NCBI RefSeq assembly: GCF_000805335.1
Contig: NZ_KN708638.1
Span: 4,972,473 to 5,036,472, forward strand
Source: Streptomyces sp. CT34
Lineage (GTDB): Bacteria; Actinomycetota; Actinomycetes; Streptomycetales; Streptomycetaceae
Reading direction: 5' to 3'
DNA length: 64,000 nt
Below the pieces are notes generated by a model. That model was given only the letters and a program-made list of their open reading frames with translations. It was not told the origin of the DNA and did not search any database. This document shows, piece by piece, positions 49,714 to 59,914 of the stretch (its first letter is position 1; the number at the start of each line of letters is the position of its first letter). The translations under genes and the position numbers were made by a program.

Positions 49714-50703
49714 ATGACCCGCACTCCCGTCAATGTCACCGTCACCGGCGCCGCCGGCCAGATCGGTTACGCACTCCTCTTCCGCATCGCTTCCGGTCAT
49801 CTGCTCGGCGCGGACGTGCCGGTCAAGCTGCGCCTGCTGGAGATCCCGCAGGGCCTGAAGGCCGCCGAGGGCACCGCGATGGAACTCGACGACTGCGCCT
49901 TCCCGCTGCTCCGCGGCATCGACATCTCGGACGACCCGAACGTGGCCTTCGAGGGTGCCAACGTCGCGCTCCTGGTCGGCGCCCGCCCGCGTACGAAGGG
50001 CATGGAGCGCGGTGACCTCCTGGAGGCCAACGGCGGCATCTTCAAGCCGCAGGGCAAGGCCATCAACGACCACGCCGCGGACGACATCAAGGTCCTGGTC
50101 GTCGGCAACCCGGCGAACACCAACGCGCTGATCGCCCAGGCCGCCGCCCCGGACGTACCGCGCGAGCGCTTCACCGCGATGACCCGCCTGGACCACAACC
50201 GCGCCGTCTCGCAGCTCGCGCAGAAGACCGGCACCCCGGTCTCCGAGATCCGCCGCCTGACCATCTGGGGCAACCACTCGGCCACCCAGTACCCGGACAT
50301 CTTCCACGCCGAGGTCGCCGGCAAGAACGCCGCCGAGACCGTCAACGACCAGGCGTGGCTGGCCGACACCTTCATCCCGACCGTCGCCAAGCGCGGTGCG
50401 GCGATCATCGAGGCGCGCGGCGCGTCCTCCGCCGCGTCGGCCGCCAACGCCGCCATCGACCACGTCCACACCTGGGTCAACGGCACCGCCGACGGCGACT
50501 GGACCTCCATGGGCATCCCGTCGGACGGCTCCTACGGCGTCCCGGAGGGCCTGATCTCGTCCTTCCCGGTCACCACCAAGGACGGCGCCTACGAGATCGT
50601 CCAGGGCCTGGAGATCAACGAGTTCTCCCGTGAGCGCATCAACGCCTCGGTCAAGGAGCTGGAGGAGGAGCGCGAGGCCGTCCGCGGTCTCGGCCTCATC
50701 TGA
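49714..50703 (+). CDS. mdh: malate dehydrogenase
   Basis: The 329-residue protein has the NAD-binding VTVTGAAGQIGYALLFRIASG, substrate-binding GARPRTKGMERGDLL (two Arg), VGNPANTNALIA, RLDHNRA (Asp) and the catalytic His in IWGNHSATQYPD. This is the group related to cytosolic MDH that most actinobacteria use. It interconverts malate and oxaloacetate in the TCA cycle. The ATG follows CAGGAGATC. It is transcribed alone between an upstream operator-like repeat and a terminator. Confidence 0.96.
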   Translation: MTRTPVNVTVTGAAGQIGYALLFRIASGHLLGADVPVKLRLLEIPQGLKAAEGTAMELDDCAFPLLRGIDISDDPNVAFEGANVALLVGARPRTKGMERGDLLEANGGIFKPQGKAINDHAADDIKVLVVGNPANTNALIAQAAAPDVPRERFTAMTRLDHNRAVSQLAQKTGTPVSEIRRLTIWGNHSATQYPDIFHAEVAGKNAAETVNDQAWLADTFIPTVAKRGAAIIEARGASSAASAANAAIDHVHTWVNGTADGDWTSMGIPSDGSYGVPEGLISSFPVTTKDGAYEIVQGLEINEFSRERINASVKELEEEREAVRGLGLI

Positions 50704-50722
50704 GCCGCCCCCGCCGCCCGAA

Positions 50723-50757
50723 CGAGCCCGCACGGTCCCAACGGCCGTGCGGGCTCG
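50723..50757 (+). terminator. terminator after mdh
   Basis: CGAGCCCGCACGG (50723-50735) pairs exactly with CCGTGCGGGCTCG (50745-50757) around a 9-base loop. Confidence 0.85.
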
Positions 50758-50915
50758 GGCGTTTGACGCACGAATCGCGGTGCGCCGAGGGGCGCGCTCC
50801 TCTATGCTGCGGCTTCGCTACCACGTACGGGTGAAAGCGGTGCGCTGCCGGAACGGCGCCCGCACACCGGCGCGTTGAGGCGGGTAGTCCGGTACGGCGG
50901 TGACGGGGGAGGCCG

Positions 50916-52808
50916 ATGAGCGGTACGGATGTGTCTGCGCAGCCGGGGGAGCCGGAGAAGCCGGAGCAGCCCGGTGGTCCGCCGCGGCTGCGCCAGGGCC
51001 CGCCCGAGGAGCCTGCGGGTGCCGTGACGTCCGCCGCCGCCCTGCCGCCGCTCCTGGCCGTCCCGCCGGGCGCCAGCGACACCACCCGCCTGCTGTGCGC
51101 GGGGACGTATCTGGACGAGGCGTTCCGGGACGCCGTCATCGACGAGCTGTACGTCCACGAGGAGCGGTTCGCCGCGCCGTCCCTGGGCATCGACGCCGCC
51201 CGGGTGCTCGCCCACGCCCTGCGCGCCCGCCGCTCCGAACTGGGCTGGGCGGGGTGGATGTTGCTCGCCTGGATCGTGGCGCTCCCGCTGTCGCGGTGGC
51301 TGGCGACGGCCTATGTCGTCCCGCTCGTCCTGCTGGGGCTCGGCCGCTACGTCCGCCGGGTGCCGCTCCCGGAGTGGCTGGCCCGCGGCCTGTCCTTCCT
51401 CTTCCGCTGGTACGGCCGCCTCACGCTGACCCTGCTCGTGGTGGGGCTGGCGGTGGTGGCGTTCAGCGGGGACGGCTTCGCGACGGACTTCTGGTCCCCG
51501 TTCGCCTGGCTGCTGGACAACCTCTTCTCCGGCTCCTCGGGGTCCGGCTCCCTCGGCGGCGGTTCGGCGGCCGGCGGCTACGCCGGCCTCGGCTCCGCCG
51601 CGTCCGGATCCGACCCGTCCGGCTTCGCCGCGCAGTTCCCGGTCTGGGTGGCGCTGCTGCTGCCGCTGCTGTCGGCCGCGCTGGTCGCCCTCCGGCGCGG
51701 CCGGTTCGCCCGCGTGCTGGCCCGTGAACTGTCCCGGGAGCGTTTCCCGGACGTGCTGTCCGACCCCGCCGAGCAGTCCGAGGGCATCCGCTTCCAGCGG
51801 CTGCGGCACCGCGTCCGGACCGAGCAGCACGGCCCGCTCGTGATGTACCGCGCCGCCAACCCGTTCTGCGGCGCCGGCGAGGCGATCAAGCCCTGGTCGC
51901 TCTCGGTGGAGCTGGTCCCCCGGACCGACCGCGTGGCCGAACCGCTCGATAACGGCGCGATCCTGGCCCGGGTCGTCCCGCTGGTGGAGGAGCTGCGCAT
52001 CCCGTCCGGATCACCGCAGACCGCACCGGCGGTGCGCGACCGGCTGCGCGCCCTGGAGATCGACGAGTGCGTCTTCCTCCCCACCGAGGGGTTGCCGACC
52101 CGAGCGGCGGCACCGTACGACCCCGCGGCGTTCGAGGCCCACCGGGCCGCCGCGATCGAGGAGGGCGGCGAGACCCGCCGGCACTTCCTGCGGATCAGGG
52201 TCGGCGGCTGGAACGAGGGCGTGGTCACCACGGTCTTCGTGCGGGTCCACACCCAGGGCGGCATGCTGATGCTGGAGGTCGCCCCGCATGTGCTGCTGCC
52301 GCTGCGCCAGCTCTTCCAGGACGCCGACCGGATCGCCCACCGCTACCGCCACCACGACCGTTTCGGCACGGCGGTCTGGGCGCTGACCCACACCCCGCGC
52401 GCCGCCGGTGAGGCCGTGCTGACCCTGCTGCGCGGACTGCGGACCGCCTGGCGGCTGCTCACCGGCGGCAACGGCGGCGCCCTCCCCGAGGGCCCCGCCG
52501 TCTCGGTCCGCGAGCTGGGCTCCTTCGGCGAGGCATCGCTGTTCCAGGACATGGACGTGGCCCGCTATCTGAAGGCCATTCAGGACCGGGTGGCGGCCGG
52601 GGTCATCACCGCGCTGCGCGACGCCGGTTACCGCACCGAAGAATTCGAGCAGCGGATCGTCAACGTCGCCGAGGGCGGTGTCTACGTCGAGTCCGCACAG
52701 GGCGCCGTGGGCATCGGCGACCACAACACCCTTGTCAGCAACGGCGACAACACCATCCAGCGCGATTCCGCGCCCCAGAAGGGCAGGCCCCAGCGTGGCA
52801 ACGGCTGA
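50916..52808 (+). CDS. membrane protein with C-terminal RHIM-like motif, unknown function
   Basis: The 630-residue protein has an N-terminal soluble part. Membrane helices follow at about residues 110-146, 165-190 and 240-260, with a Gly/Ser-rich loop before the last. A large cytoplasmic domain (270-580) contains FCGAGEAIKPWSLSVEL and RIRVGGWNEGVVTTVFVRVHTQGGMLMLEV. The final 40 residues carry GVYVESAQGAVGIGDHNTL (motif at about 594-608). QGAVGIGDHNTLV resembles RHIM or bacterial amyloid signalling motifs, and a near copy begins the next protein. The cytoplasmic domain is not one I can name. The ATG has GGAGG seven bases upstream. The next gene's start overlaps this stop by 14 bases, so the two are coupled. 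Confidence 0.75.
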   Translation: MSGTDVSAQPGEPEKPEQPGGPPRLRQGPPEEPAGAVTSAAALPPLLAVPPGASDTTRLLCAGTYLDEAFRDAVIDELYVHEERFAAPSLGIDAARVLAHALRARRSELGWAGWMLLAWIVALPLSRWLATAYVVPLVLLGLGRYVRRVPLPEWLARGLSFLFRWYGRLTLTLLVVGLAVVAFSGDGFATDFWSPFAWLLDNLFSGSSGSGSLGGGSAAGGYAGLGSAASGSDPSGFAAQFPVWVALLLPLLSAALVALRRGRFARVLARELSRERFPDVLSDPAEQSEGIRFQRLRHRVRTEQHGPLVMYRAANPFCGAGEAIKPWSLSVELVPRTDRVAEPLDNGAILARVVPLVEELRIPSGSPQTAPAVRDRLRALEIDECVFLPTEGLPTRAAAPYDPAAFEAHRAAAIEEGGETRRHFLRIRVGGWNEGVVTTVFVRVHTQGGMLMLEVAPHVLLPLRQLFQDADRIAHRYRHHDRFGTAVWALTHTPRAAGEAVLTLLRGLRTAWRLLTGGNGGALPEGPAVSVRELGSFGEASLFQDMDVARYLKAIQDRVAAGVITALRDAGYRTEEFEQRIVNVAEGGVYVESAQGAVGIGDHNTLVSNGDNTIQRDSAPQKGRPQRGNG

Positions 52809-53244
52809 CACACCCGGCAACGGCGGCAACCCCGGTAATGGCAGTAACGGCAGTAGCGACGGCCAGGACGGCAACGGCGGCGCCGACCGAGGCATCCACG
52901 GGATCCACATCGGCAGCGTTCAGGGCGCCTTCGCCATCGGCAACCACAACACCGTCACCCACCACCAGGGCTCCGCCCTCGCCACCGACCCGGTGCAGCA
53001 GGAACTCCTCCAGGCCGTCCGTGCGCTACGCGAGGACCTCGGGCGGCTCGTCGGCAGTCCCGAGATCACCGCCCTGACCTCCCAACTGGCCGACACCGAG
53101 GGCGAGATCACCGAAAGCGGCGCCGCCGGCCCCGGCCGCCTGGCCCGGCTGCGCGCCGCCCTGGCCGACGCCGGCTCCGTCGTCGGCCTGCTGTCCTCGG
53201 GTGCCTCGGTCGCGCAGGCGGTCAGCGCCCTCCTGGGAGGCTGA
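52795..53244 (+). CDS. small protein with N-terminal RHIM-like motif and helical C-terminus
   Basis: The 149-residue protein begins with a Gly/Asn-rich disordered stretch. The motif IHIGSVQGAFAIGNHNTVTHH lies at about residues 37-56 (core QGAFAIGNHNT). A helical domain follows (residues 60-149), with VQQELLQAVRALREDLGRLVG, a middle TEGEITE segment, and a hydrophobic end helix (VVGLLSSGASVAQAVSALLGG). Similar motif-plus-helical-domain proteins accompany NLR-like and CATRA-type signalling loci in actinobacteria, as I recall. The match to the upstream membrane protein's tail suggests homotypic assembly between the two. GTG at 52795 overlaps the upstream stop and has AGAAGG upstream. The third gene follows after six bases. 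Confidence 0.7.
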   Translation: MATADTPGNGGNPGNGSNGSSDGQDGNGGADRGIHGIHIGSVQGAFAIGNHNTVTHHQGSALATDPVQQELLQAVRALREDLGRLVGSPEITALTSQLADTEGEITESGAAGPGRLARLRAALADAGSVVGLLSSGASVAQAVSALLGG

Positions 53245-53250
53245 CCGGCC

Positions 53251-54270
53251 ATGCCCGACAGACCCGCACCGCGCTGGAACCCGGACACCCAGTCCTGGGA
53301 GACCGGACCCTCGCGCCCCGTCCGCCCGTATACCGGCCCGCTGCCGCCCCGCCCGACGACCACCCCGTCCGTGGGAGCGCCGTCCGCGGACGGTACGGCG
53401 TCCGATGCCGGCGCCGCCCCGCCGCCCGACGTGCCCTGGCCGCCGTTCGCCTCCTCCGGCACCCCGGCCCCGCCGCCGGAAGGCCCCGCGTTCCCGCCCG
53501 CACCCGAGGCCCCCTTCCCGCCCTCCCCGCCCTCCCCGCCCTTCCCGCCCGCGTCCGAGGTCCCCTTCCCGCCGTTCCCGCCCGCGCCGGGCGCCGGCCG
53601 GCGTACGAAGGCCCTCATCGCCGCCGCGGTGGTGGCCGTCCTGGCGATCGGTGCCGGCGGCGCCTACCTCCTCTGGGGCCGCACCCCGAACCGCCCGCCC
53701 GCCGCCCACCCGCCCACCGCCTCCGTCACCAGCACCCCCACGGCACCCGCCACCGGCGGTACCGCACCCGGTATGCCGACCGTCTCGCCCACCACCTCGC
53801 CCACCGCCTCCGGCGTCCCGGGCGGCTACCACCTCGTCCACGACGCCAAGGGCTTCACCCTCGCCGTCCCCGACGGCTGGCAGCGCGACGAGCGGTCCAC
53901 CGGCGTCTTCTACACCTCGGCGGACTCCCGCAACCTGCTCCAGATATTCCAGATCACCGAACCGAACCTCACCCCGCAGCAGGCCCTCCAGCAGGCGTCC
54001 CAGGGACTCGCCGGCAACCCCGGCTACCGGCAGCTCAGCCTCGGCCCGCTCTCCGGTCCCCCCGGCCCCAGCGGCGCCCAGCTGGTCTACGCGTACGACA
54101 GCGACCGCCTCGGCATCCGCGTCCAGGCCGTCGACACCGCGTTCACCGTCGCCGACGGCCGGCAGTTCGCGGTCCTGGTCCTGGGGCCCGCCGCGGACTG
54201 GCCCCGGCAGCAGGAGACCGAGCGCATGGCGCTCCGGTCCTTCGCCCCCACGAGCGCCCCCACAAGCTGA
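53251..54270 (+). CDS. single-pass membrane protein with kinase-like outer domain, third gene of the RHIM-motif operon
   Basis: The 339-residue protein starts MPDRPAPRWNPDTQSWE. A long Pro-rich cytoplasmic region is followed by a helix at about residues 120-146 (ALIAAAVVAVLAIGAGGAYLLW), a Thr/Pro linker and a 150-residue outer domain. That domain reads GFTLAVPDGWQRDERSTGVFYTSADSRNLLQIFQ and later WPRQQETERMALRSF. The same order of elements occurs in the outer domain of the Ser/Thr kinase at 5999-7903 (VSFPVPSGWKRE...YYSNDSELARL). I infer a shared sensing fold. GGGAGG at the end of the preceding gene serves as ribosome binding site for the ATG. Confidence 0.7.
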   Translation: MPDRPAPRWNPDTQSWETGPSRPVRPYTGPLPPRPTTTPSVGAPSADGTASDAGAAPPPDVPWPPFASSGTPAPPPEGPAFPPAPEAPFPPSPPSPPFPPASEVPFPPFPPAPGAGRRTKALIAAAVVAVLAIGAGGAYLLWGRTPNRPPAAHPPTASVTSTPTAPATGGTAPGMPTVSPTTSPTASGVPGGYHLVHDAKGFTLAVPDGWQRDERSTGVFYTSADSRNLLQIFQITEPNLTPQQALQQASQGLAGNPGYRQLSLGPLSGPPGPSGAQLVYAYDSDRLGIRVQAVDTAFTVADGRQFAVLVLGPAADWPRQQETERMALRSFAPTSAPTS

Positions 54271-54323
54271 TCCGGCGGCCGGTGCGCGGACCGGCCGCCG
54301 GGACGGAGCCGCCGGGACAGGCC

Positions 54324-54533
54324 CTATCCCGGCAGCTCCGTGCGCTCCCACCACTCGTAGACGGGCAGCCGTCCCTCGGCCGTGTCCCACTCCCGCTGCG
54401 TGCTCCGGAAGTGCTCGTAGCCACCGCGGTAGGGAACCTTCAGGTCGCCCCCGCCGGGATCCACCTCGACGATCCGCTCCCTGATGCCCTCGGGGCCGCC
54501 CTGGAGTACTGCCTTCGGTGCCTTGCTCGCCAT
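54324..54533 (-). CDS. DUF5988 family small protein
   Basis: The 69-residue protein reads MASKAPKAVLQGGPEGIRER, then VPYRGGYEHF and AEGRLPVYEWWERTELPG. The VLQGGP...VPYRGGYEHF...FxWxxRTxxAE-like order fits DUF5988, a small Streptomyces family of unknown function with an acidic and aromatic surface. No membrane segment is present. The ribosome binding site is weak. It lies alone between the three-gene operon (convergent) and the secreted protein gene. Confidence 0.75.
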   Translation of the reverse strand: MASKAPKAVLQGGPEGIRERIVEVDPGGGDLKVPYRGGYEHFRSTQREWDTAEGRLPVYEWWERTELPG

Positions 54534-54625
54534 GCCCGCAGTGTCTCGCGCCCCTCGTACCCGCCCCCGACGGCTCGCCGGGCGTTACCCGAGCAGCCCT
54601 GGGGGCGGGGTCGGTCGCTGCGGAA

Positions 54626-55411
54626 TCAGACGCTCTGGACGGGGCCCTCCAGTACCGAGATGTCGGTGGTGGCGCCGGGATCGGGAGTGCGGGAGGGGAC
54701 CGGCCGGTCGTAGTCGCCGAGCTGGATGGTGCCGGTCTCGCCGTCGATCTCGGTGACCAGCTTCCGCGGGTAGTGCCGGCCCTCGATGGCGACGTAGACG
54801 GTCTGGGCGGCGCCGCCGCCCTTCTTGGTGACCGGGAGGACGCGGGTCCCCTCCTCGGTGGTCGGCCTGCCCTTGGTGAGGGTGAACGAGGGCGACGGGG
54901 AGTCGGGAGGGGAGGAGGTGTCGGGGGCGGCGAGCTGCCGCTGGAAGCCGCGCAGGTCGCAGGCGGCGGTCAGGCGCTGGAGGAAGTCGTCGTCGGTGGT
55001 GCCGTGCAGGAAGCGGCCCTGGTAGGCGCGGGCGTCGGCGCTGCCCTCCTCGCCGGGGAACTGGCTCTTCCAGAAGGCGGCGTCGGGTTTCATCCAGACG
55101 TCCTTGCCGCGCTTGACCAGGTCGACCCGGCCGAGCGGGCCCTTGCTGATGTGCCCGGCGCAGTTGCCGTCGCGGTCCAGGGTGAGATCGAGCCGGGTGG
55201 GGTCGGTGCTGGTCGCGCTGCGCAGGCGCAGGGACTTCGCGGCGAGGAGCTCGTGCACGGCGTCGTCGGAGATCTGCTGGGCCGTCCGGTTCGCGAGGTC
55301 GCCCTCGCCGCCGGTGTCGTCGGCCGCTGCCGTGGCGCCGCCGGTGACGGTCGCGGCGACGAGGGCCGTGCCGCAGGTCAGGGCGGTGAGGGTGCGGCGG
55401 GTGCCGGTCAT
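54626..55411 (-). CDS. secreted LppX/LolA-like protein
   Basis: The 261-residue protein has a signal peptide (MTGTRRTLTALTCGTALVAA..., cleavage near ATAA|ADD; the early Cys is not in a lipobox followed by the mature protein). A beta-rich body follows: LRLRSATSTDPTRLDLTLDRDGNCAGHI, RVDLVKRGKDVWMKPDAAFW and VYVAIEGRHYPRKLVTE. That pattern is shared with LppX/LprG and LolA-type lipid-binding cups. It could bind a hydrophobic ligand at the cell surface. The function is not established. The ATG has CCGGAGGTAGCG upstream. Confidence 0.75.
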   Translation of the reverse strand: MTGTRRTLTALTCGTALVAATVTGGATAAADDTGGEGDLANRTAQQISDDAVHELLAAKSLRLRSATSTDPTRLDLTLDRDGNCAGHISKGPLGRVDLVKRGKDVWMKPDAAFWKSQFPGEEGSADARAYQGRFLHGTTDDDFLQRLTAACDLRGFQRQLAAPDTSSPPDSPSPSFTLTKGRPTTEEGTRVLPVTKKGGGAAQTVYVAIEGRHYPRKLVTEIDGETGTIQLGDYDRPVPSRTPDPGATTDISVLEGPVQSV

Positions 55412-55502
55412 GTCGCTACCTCCGGTCCCGAGGGGCCCCGTGAGGGCATACGGCTATTCAGGGTACGTTCCGGACTAATCGGGCGCATATGGAGCGGCCC
55501 GC

Positions 55503-55516
55503 GTGACTCGGGTCAC
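55503..55516 (+). promoter_or_regulatory. CRP-type palindrome GTGACTCGGGTCAC upstream of the betaine operon
   Basis: The site is a perfect GTGA-N6-TCAC palindrome and fits the Streptomyces Crp pattern GTG-N6-GNCAC exactly. It lies 117 bases before the start codon of the aldehyde dehydrogenase gene and about 90 bases from the divergent secreted-protein gene. Control by a Crp/GlxR-type regulator is inferred. Confidence 0.45.
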
Positions 55517-55632
55517 TTTCCGTGCATGTTTGGGCATAGGCCGAGGGGTTTCGGGGAGGGGTTCCTGTTGCTGGCTGAACCCCTGGGGGCAGCGGCGAAA
55601 ACGCAACGGTAAGTGGAAGGCAGAAGATCGAC

Positions 55633-57150
55633 GTGTCGGCAACCGAGACAAACGCGACCATTCACGTAGGCGGGGAGTGGCTGACGGCCGCGTCCGGTGC
55701 CACGCGGGAGGTCCTGGACCCCGCCGACGCGACGACGCTCCAGCTGGTGGCCGAGGGGGGTGCCGAGGACGCCGACGCGGCGGTCGCGGCGGCCGAGCGG
55801 GCCTTCGACGGTGGCGCCGGGGTCTGGCCGCGTACCGCGGTGGCCGAGCGGGCCGCTTTGCTGCGCCGGGTCGCCGACCTGCTCCAGCGCGACCGCGAGG
55901 AGATCGCGCTGATCGAGAGCCGGGACACCGGCAAGACGCTGGAGGAGGGGCGGGTCGACGTCGACGACGTGACCAACGCCTTCCGCTACTTCGCCGACCT
56001 CGTGATGAACGAGAGCGGCGGCCGGGTGGTCGACGCCGGGTCGGCGGATGTGCACAGCGTCGTGGTGCACGAGCCGGTCGGCGTCTGCGCGCTGATCACG
56101 CCGTGGAACTACCCGCTGCTCCAGGCCAGTTGGAAGATCGCGCCGGCGCTGGCGGCCGGCAACACCTTTGTGATCAAGCCCAGTGAGGTCACCCCGCTGT
56201 CGACCGTCCACCTGGTCCGGCTGCTGATCGAGGCGGGGCTCCCGGACGGCGTCGCCAACATCGTCACCGGGGCCGGGCTGCCGGTCGGGCAGCGGCTCGC
56301 CGAACACCCCGACGTGGACCTGTTCTCGTTCACCGGCGGGCTGGTCAGCGGCACGAAGGCGGGCGCGGCGGCGGTCTCCGGCGCCAAGAAGATCGCGCTG
56401 GAGCTGGGCGGCAAGAACCCGAACGTGGTCTTCGCCGACGCCTGCGCCACCGACGAGGGCTTCGACACCGCCGTCGACCAGGCGCTGAACGCGGCGTTCA
56501 TCCACAGCGGGCAGGTCTGCTCGGCCGGCGCCCGGCTGATCATCGAGGAGTCCGTACGGGACCGCTTCGTCGCCGAACTGGCCCGCCGCGCCGAGAAGAT
56601 CAAGCTGGGCCGCGGCACCGCCGAGGGCGTCGAGTGCGGCCCGCTCGTCTCGCAGCAGCAGCTGGAGAAGGTCGAGGCGTACGTCGCCTCGGCGCTGGCC
56701 GAGGGTGCCTCGCTGCGCTGCGGCGGCGCCCGCCCCGAGCCGAGCGACGTCCGCCCGGCCGGCGGCTACTTCTACGCGCCGACCGTGCTCGACGGCTGCC
56801 ACCGCGAGATGCGGGTGGTCCGCGAGGAGACGTTCGGCCCGATCCTGACCGTGGAGACCTTCACCACCGAGGACGAGGCCGTCGCGCTCGCCAACGACAC
56901 CGAATACGGGCTGGCCGGCGCGGTCTTCTCCGCCGACACCGCGCGCGCCCGCCGGGTCGCCGCCCGGCTGCGGCACGGCACCGTATGGATCAACGACTAC
57001 CACCCCTACCTGCCGCAGGCGGAGTGGGGCGGCTTCGGCAAGTCCGGTATCGGAAGGGAGCTGGGCCCCGCCGGCCTCGACGAGTACCGCGAGAGCAAGC
57101 ACATCTACGAAAACCTCCGGCCGGAGCCGGTGCGCTGGTTCGCGGGCTGA
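55633..57150 (+). CDS. betB: aldehyde dehydrogenase, probably betaine aldehyde dehydrogenase
   Basis: The 505-residue protein is an NAD(P)-dependent aldehyde dehydrogenase with the active-site Glu257 in LELGGKNPNVVF and Cys296 in HSGQVCSAGARL. The cofactor loop TPWNYPLLQASWKIAPALAAG is also present. Its position at the head of an operon with a choline-dehydrogenase-like enzyme and a quaternary-amine transporter makes oxidation of betaine aldehyde to glycine betaine the likely job. By sequence alone another amino-aldehyde is possible. GTG at 55633 follows GGAAGG at slightly long spacing. Confidence 0.88.
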   Translation: MSATETNATIHVGGEWLTAASGATREVLDPADATTLQLVAEGGAEDADAAVAAAERAFDGGAGVWPRTAVAERAALLRRVADLLQRDREEIALIESRDTGKTLEEGRVDVDDVTNAFRYFADLVMNESGGRVVDAGSADVHSVVVHEPVGVCALITPWNYPLLQASWKIAPALAAGNTFVIKPSEVTPLSTVHLVRLLIEAGLPDGVANIVTGAGLPVGQRLAEHPDVDLFSFTGGLVSGTKAGAAAVSGAKKIALELGGKNPNVVFADACATDEGFDTAVDQALNAAFIHSGQVCSAGARLIIEESVRDRFVAELARRAEKIKLGRGTAEGVECGPLVSQQQLEKVEAYVASALAEGASLRCGGARPEPSDVRPAGGYFYAPTVLDGCHREMRVVREETFGPILTVETFTTEDEAVALANDTEYGLAGAVFSADTARARRVAARLRHGTVWINDYHPYLPQAEWGGFGKSGIGRELGPAGLDEYRESKHIYENLRPEPVRWFAG

Positions 57151-57221
57151 CCCCCGTACGTCCCCGGCAGCCCCTCAACTCCCGGATCACGCGCACCTCT
57201 TGCAGTAAGGAGCACCCCTCA

Positions 57222-58762
57222 ATGCCCGTGTACGACTATGTCGTCGTCGGCGGTGGCACCGCCGGTTCCGTCATCGCCTCCCGCCTCACCGAGGACCCCG
57301 ACGTCACCGTCGCGGTGATCGAGGGCGGCCCGTCCGACATCGACCGCGACGACGTCCTGACGCTGCGCAAGTGGCTCGGCCTGCTCGGCGGCGAGCTGGA
57401 CTACGAGTACACGACCACCGAGCAGCCCCGCGGCAACTCGCACATCCTGCACAGCCGCGCCAAGGTCCTCGGCGGCTGCTCGTCGCACAACACCCTGATC
57501 TCCTTCAAGCCGCTGCCGTCCGACTGGGACGAGTGGGAGGCGGCCGGCGCCACCGGCTGGGGCGCCAAGGACATGGACCCCTACTTCGGCAAGCTGCGCA
57601 ACAACATCGTGCGGGTGGCGAAGAAGGACCAGAACCAGATCGCCACCGACTGGATCGAGGCCACCAGGACCGCCCTCGGCGTCCCCGAGGTCGTCGGCTT
57701 CAACGACAAGCCCTTCGAGGACGGCGTCGGCTTCTTCGACCTCTCCTACCACCCGGAGAACAACAAGCGGTCCTCCGCCTCCGTCGCCTATCTCCACCCG
57801 CACATGGAGGCCGGCGACCGGCCCAACCTCACGCTGCTGCTGGAGACCTGGGCGCACAAGCTGGAGCTGGAGGGCACCCGGGCGCGCGGCGTCCACGTCC
57901 GCACGAAGGACGGCCAGGAGGTGTACGTCGAGGCCGCGCGCGAGGTGCTGGTGTGCGCGGGCGCGGTGGACACCCCGCGGCTGCTGATGCACTCCGGCAT
58001 CGGCCCCAGGAAGGACCTGGAGGCGCTGGGCATCGAGTGCGTACTGGACCTGCCGGGCGTCGGGGAGAACCTGATCGACCACCCGGAGTCGGTGATCGTG
58101 TGGGAGACCAACGGGCCGATCCCGGGGAACTCCGCGATGGACTCGGACGCCGGGCTGTTCGTCAAGCGGGACCCGCAGCACAAGGGCCCGGACCTGATGT
58201 TCCACTTCTACCAGATCCCGTTCACCGACAATCCCGAGCGGCTGGGCTACGAGCGCCCCGAGCACGGTGTGTCGATGACCCCCAACATCCCCAAGTCCCG
58301 TGCCCGCGGCCGGCTCTACCTCACCTCCGCGGACCCCGAGGTCAAGCCCGCGCTGGACTTCCGGTACTTCGAGGACGAGGACGACTACGACGGGCGGACC
58401 CTTGTCGACGGCATCAAGCTGGCCCGCAAGGTCGCCGAGGCCGAGCCGTTCGCCAAGTGGCTCAAGCGGGAGGTCTTCCCCGGTCCCGAGGTGACCGACG
58501 ACGCGGAGATCAGCGAGCTGGTGCGCAAGGCCGCGCACACCGTCTACCACCCGGCGGGCACCTGCAAGATGGGCGCCGCCGACGACGAACTCGCCGTTGT
58601 TGACCCGGAGTTGAGGATCCGGGGACTTGACGGCATCCGGATCGCCGACGCCTCGGTCTTCCCGACGATGCCCGCGGTCAATCCGATGATTGGCGTGCTC
58701 ATGGTGGGGGAGAAGTGCGCCCAACTGCTTCATGCGACCCCGACCCAAGGAGGTGATGCGTG

Positions 58763-58763
<1 letters not shown>
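57222..58763 (+). CDS. betA: GMC-family FAD oxidoreductase, choline dehydrogenase-like
   Basis: The 513-residue protein starts with the FAD-binding DYVVVGGGTAGSVIASRL. It continues with GMC signatures RAKVLGGCSSHN and AGAVDTPRLLMHSGIGP, and ends with HPAGTCKMG (catalytic His) and AVNPMIGVLMVGEKCA (Asn). Members oxidise alcohols. Here choline to betaine aldehyde is likely because the aldehyde dehydrogenase precedes it by 71 bases and a betaine transporter follows. The symbol is by function, not by close sequence match. The ATG follows AAGGAG. The stop overlaps the start of the ABC ATPase gene. Confidence 0.85.

Positions 58764-59913
<1,150 letters not shown>

Positions 59914-59914
<1 letters not shown>

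Noticed and set aside
49299..49745. Minus-strand gene upstream of mdh
   Set aside because: The frame overlaps the mdh start and promoter, is Arg/Pro-rich like random GC-rich DNA, and has no supported start.
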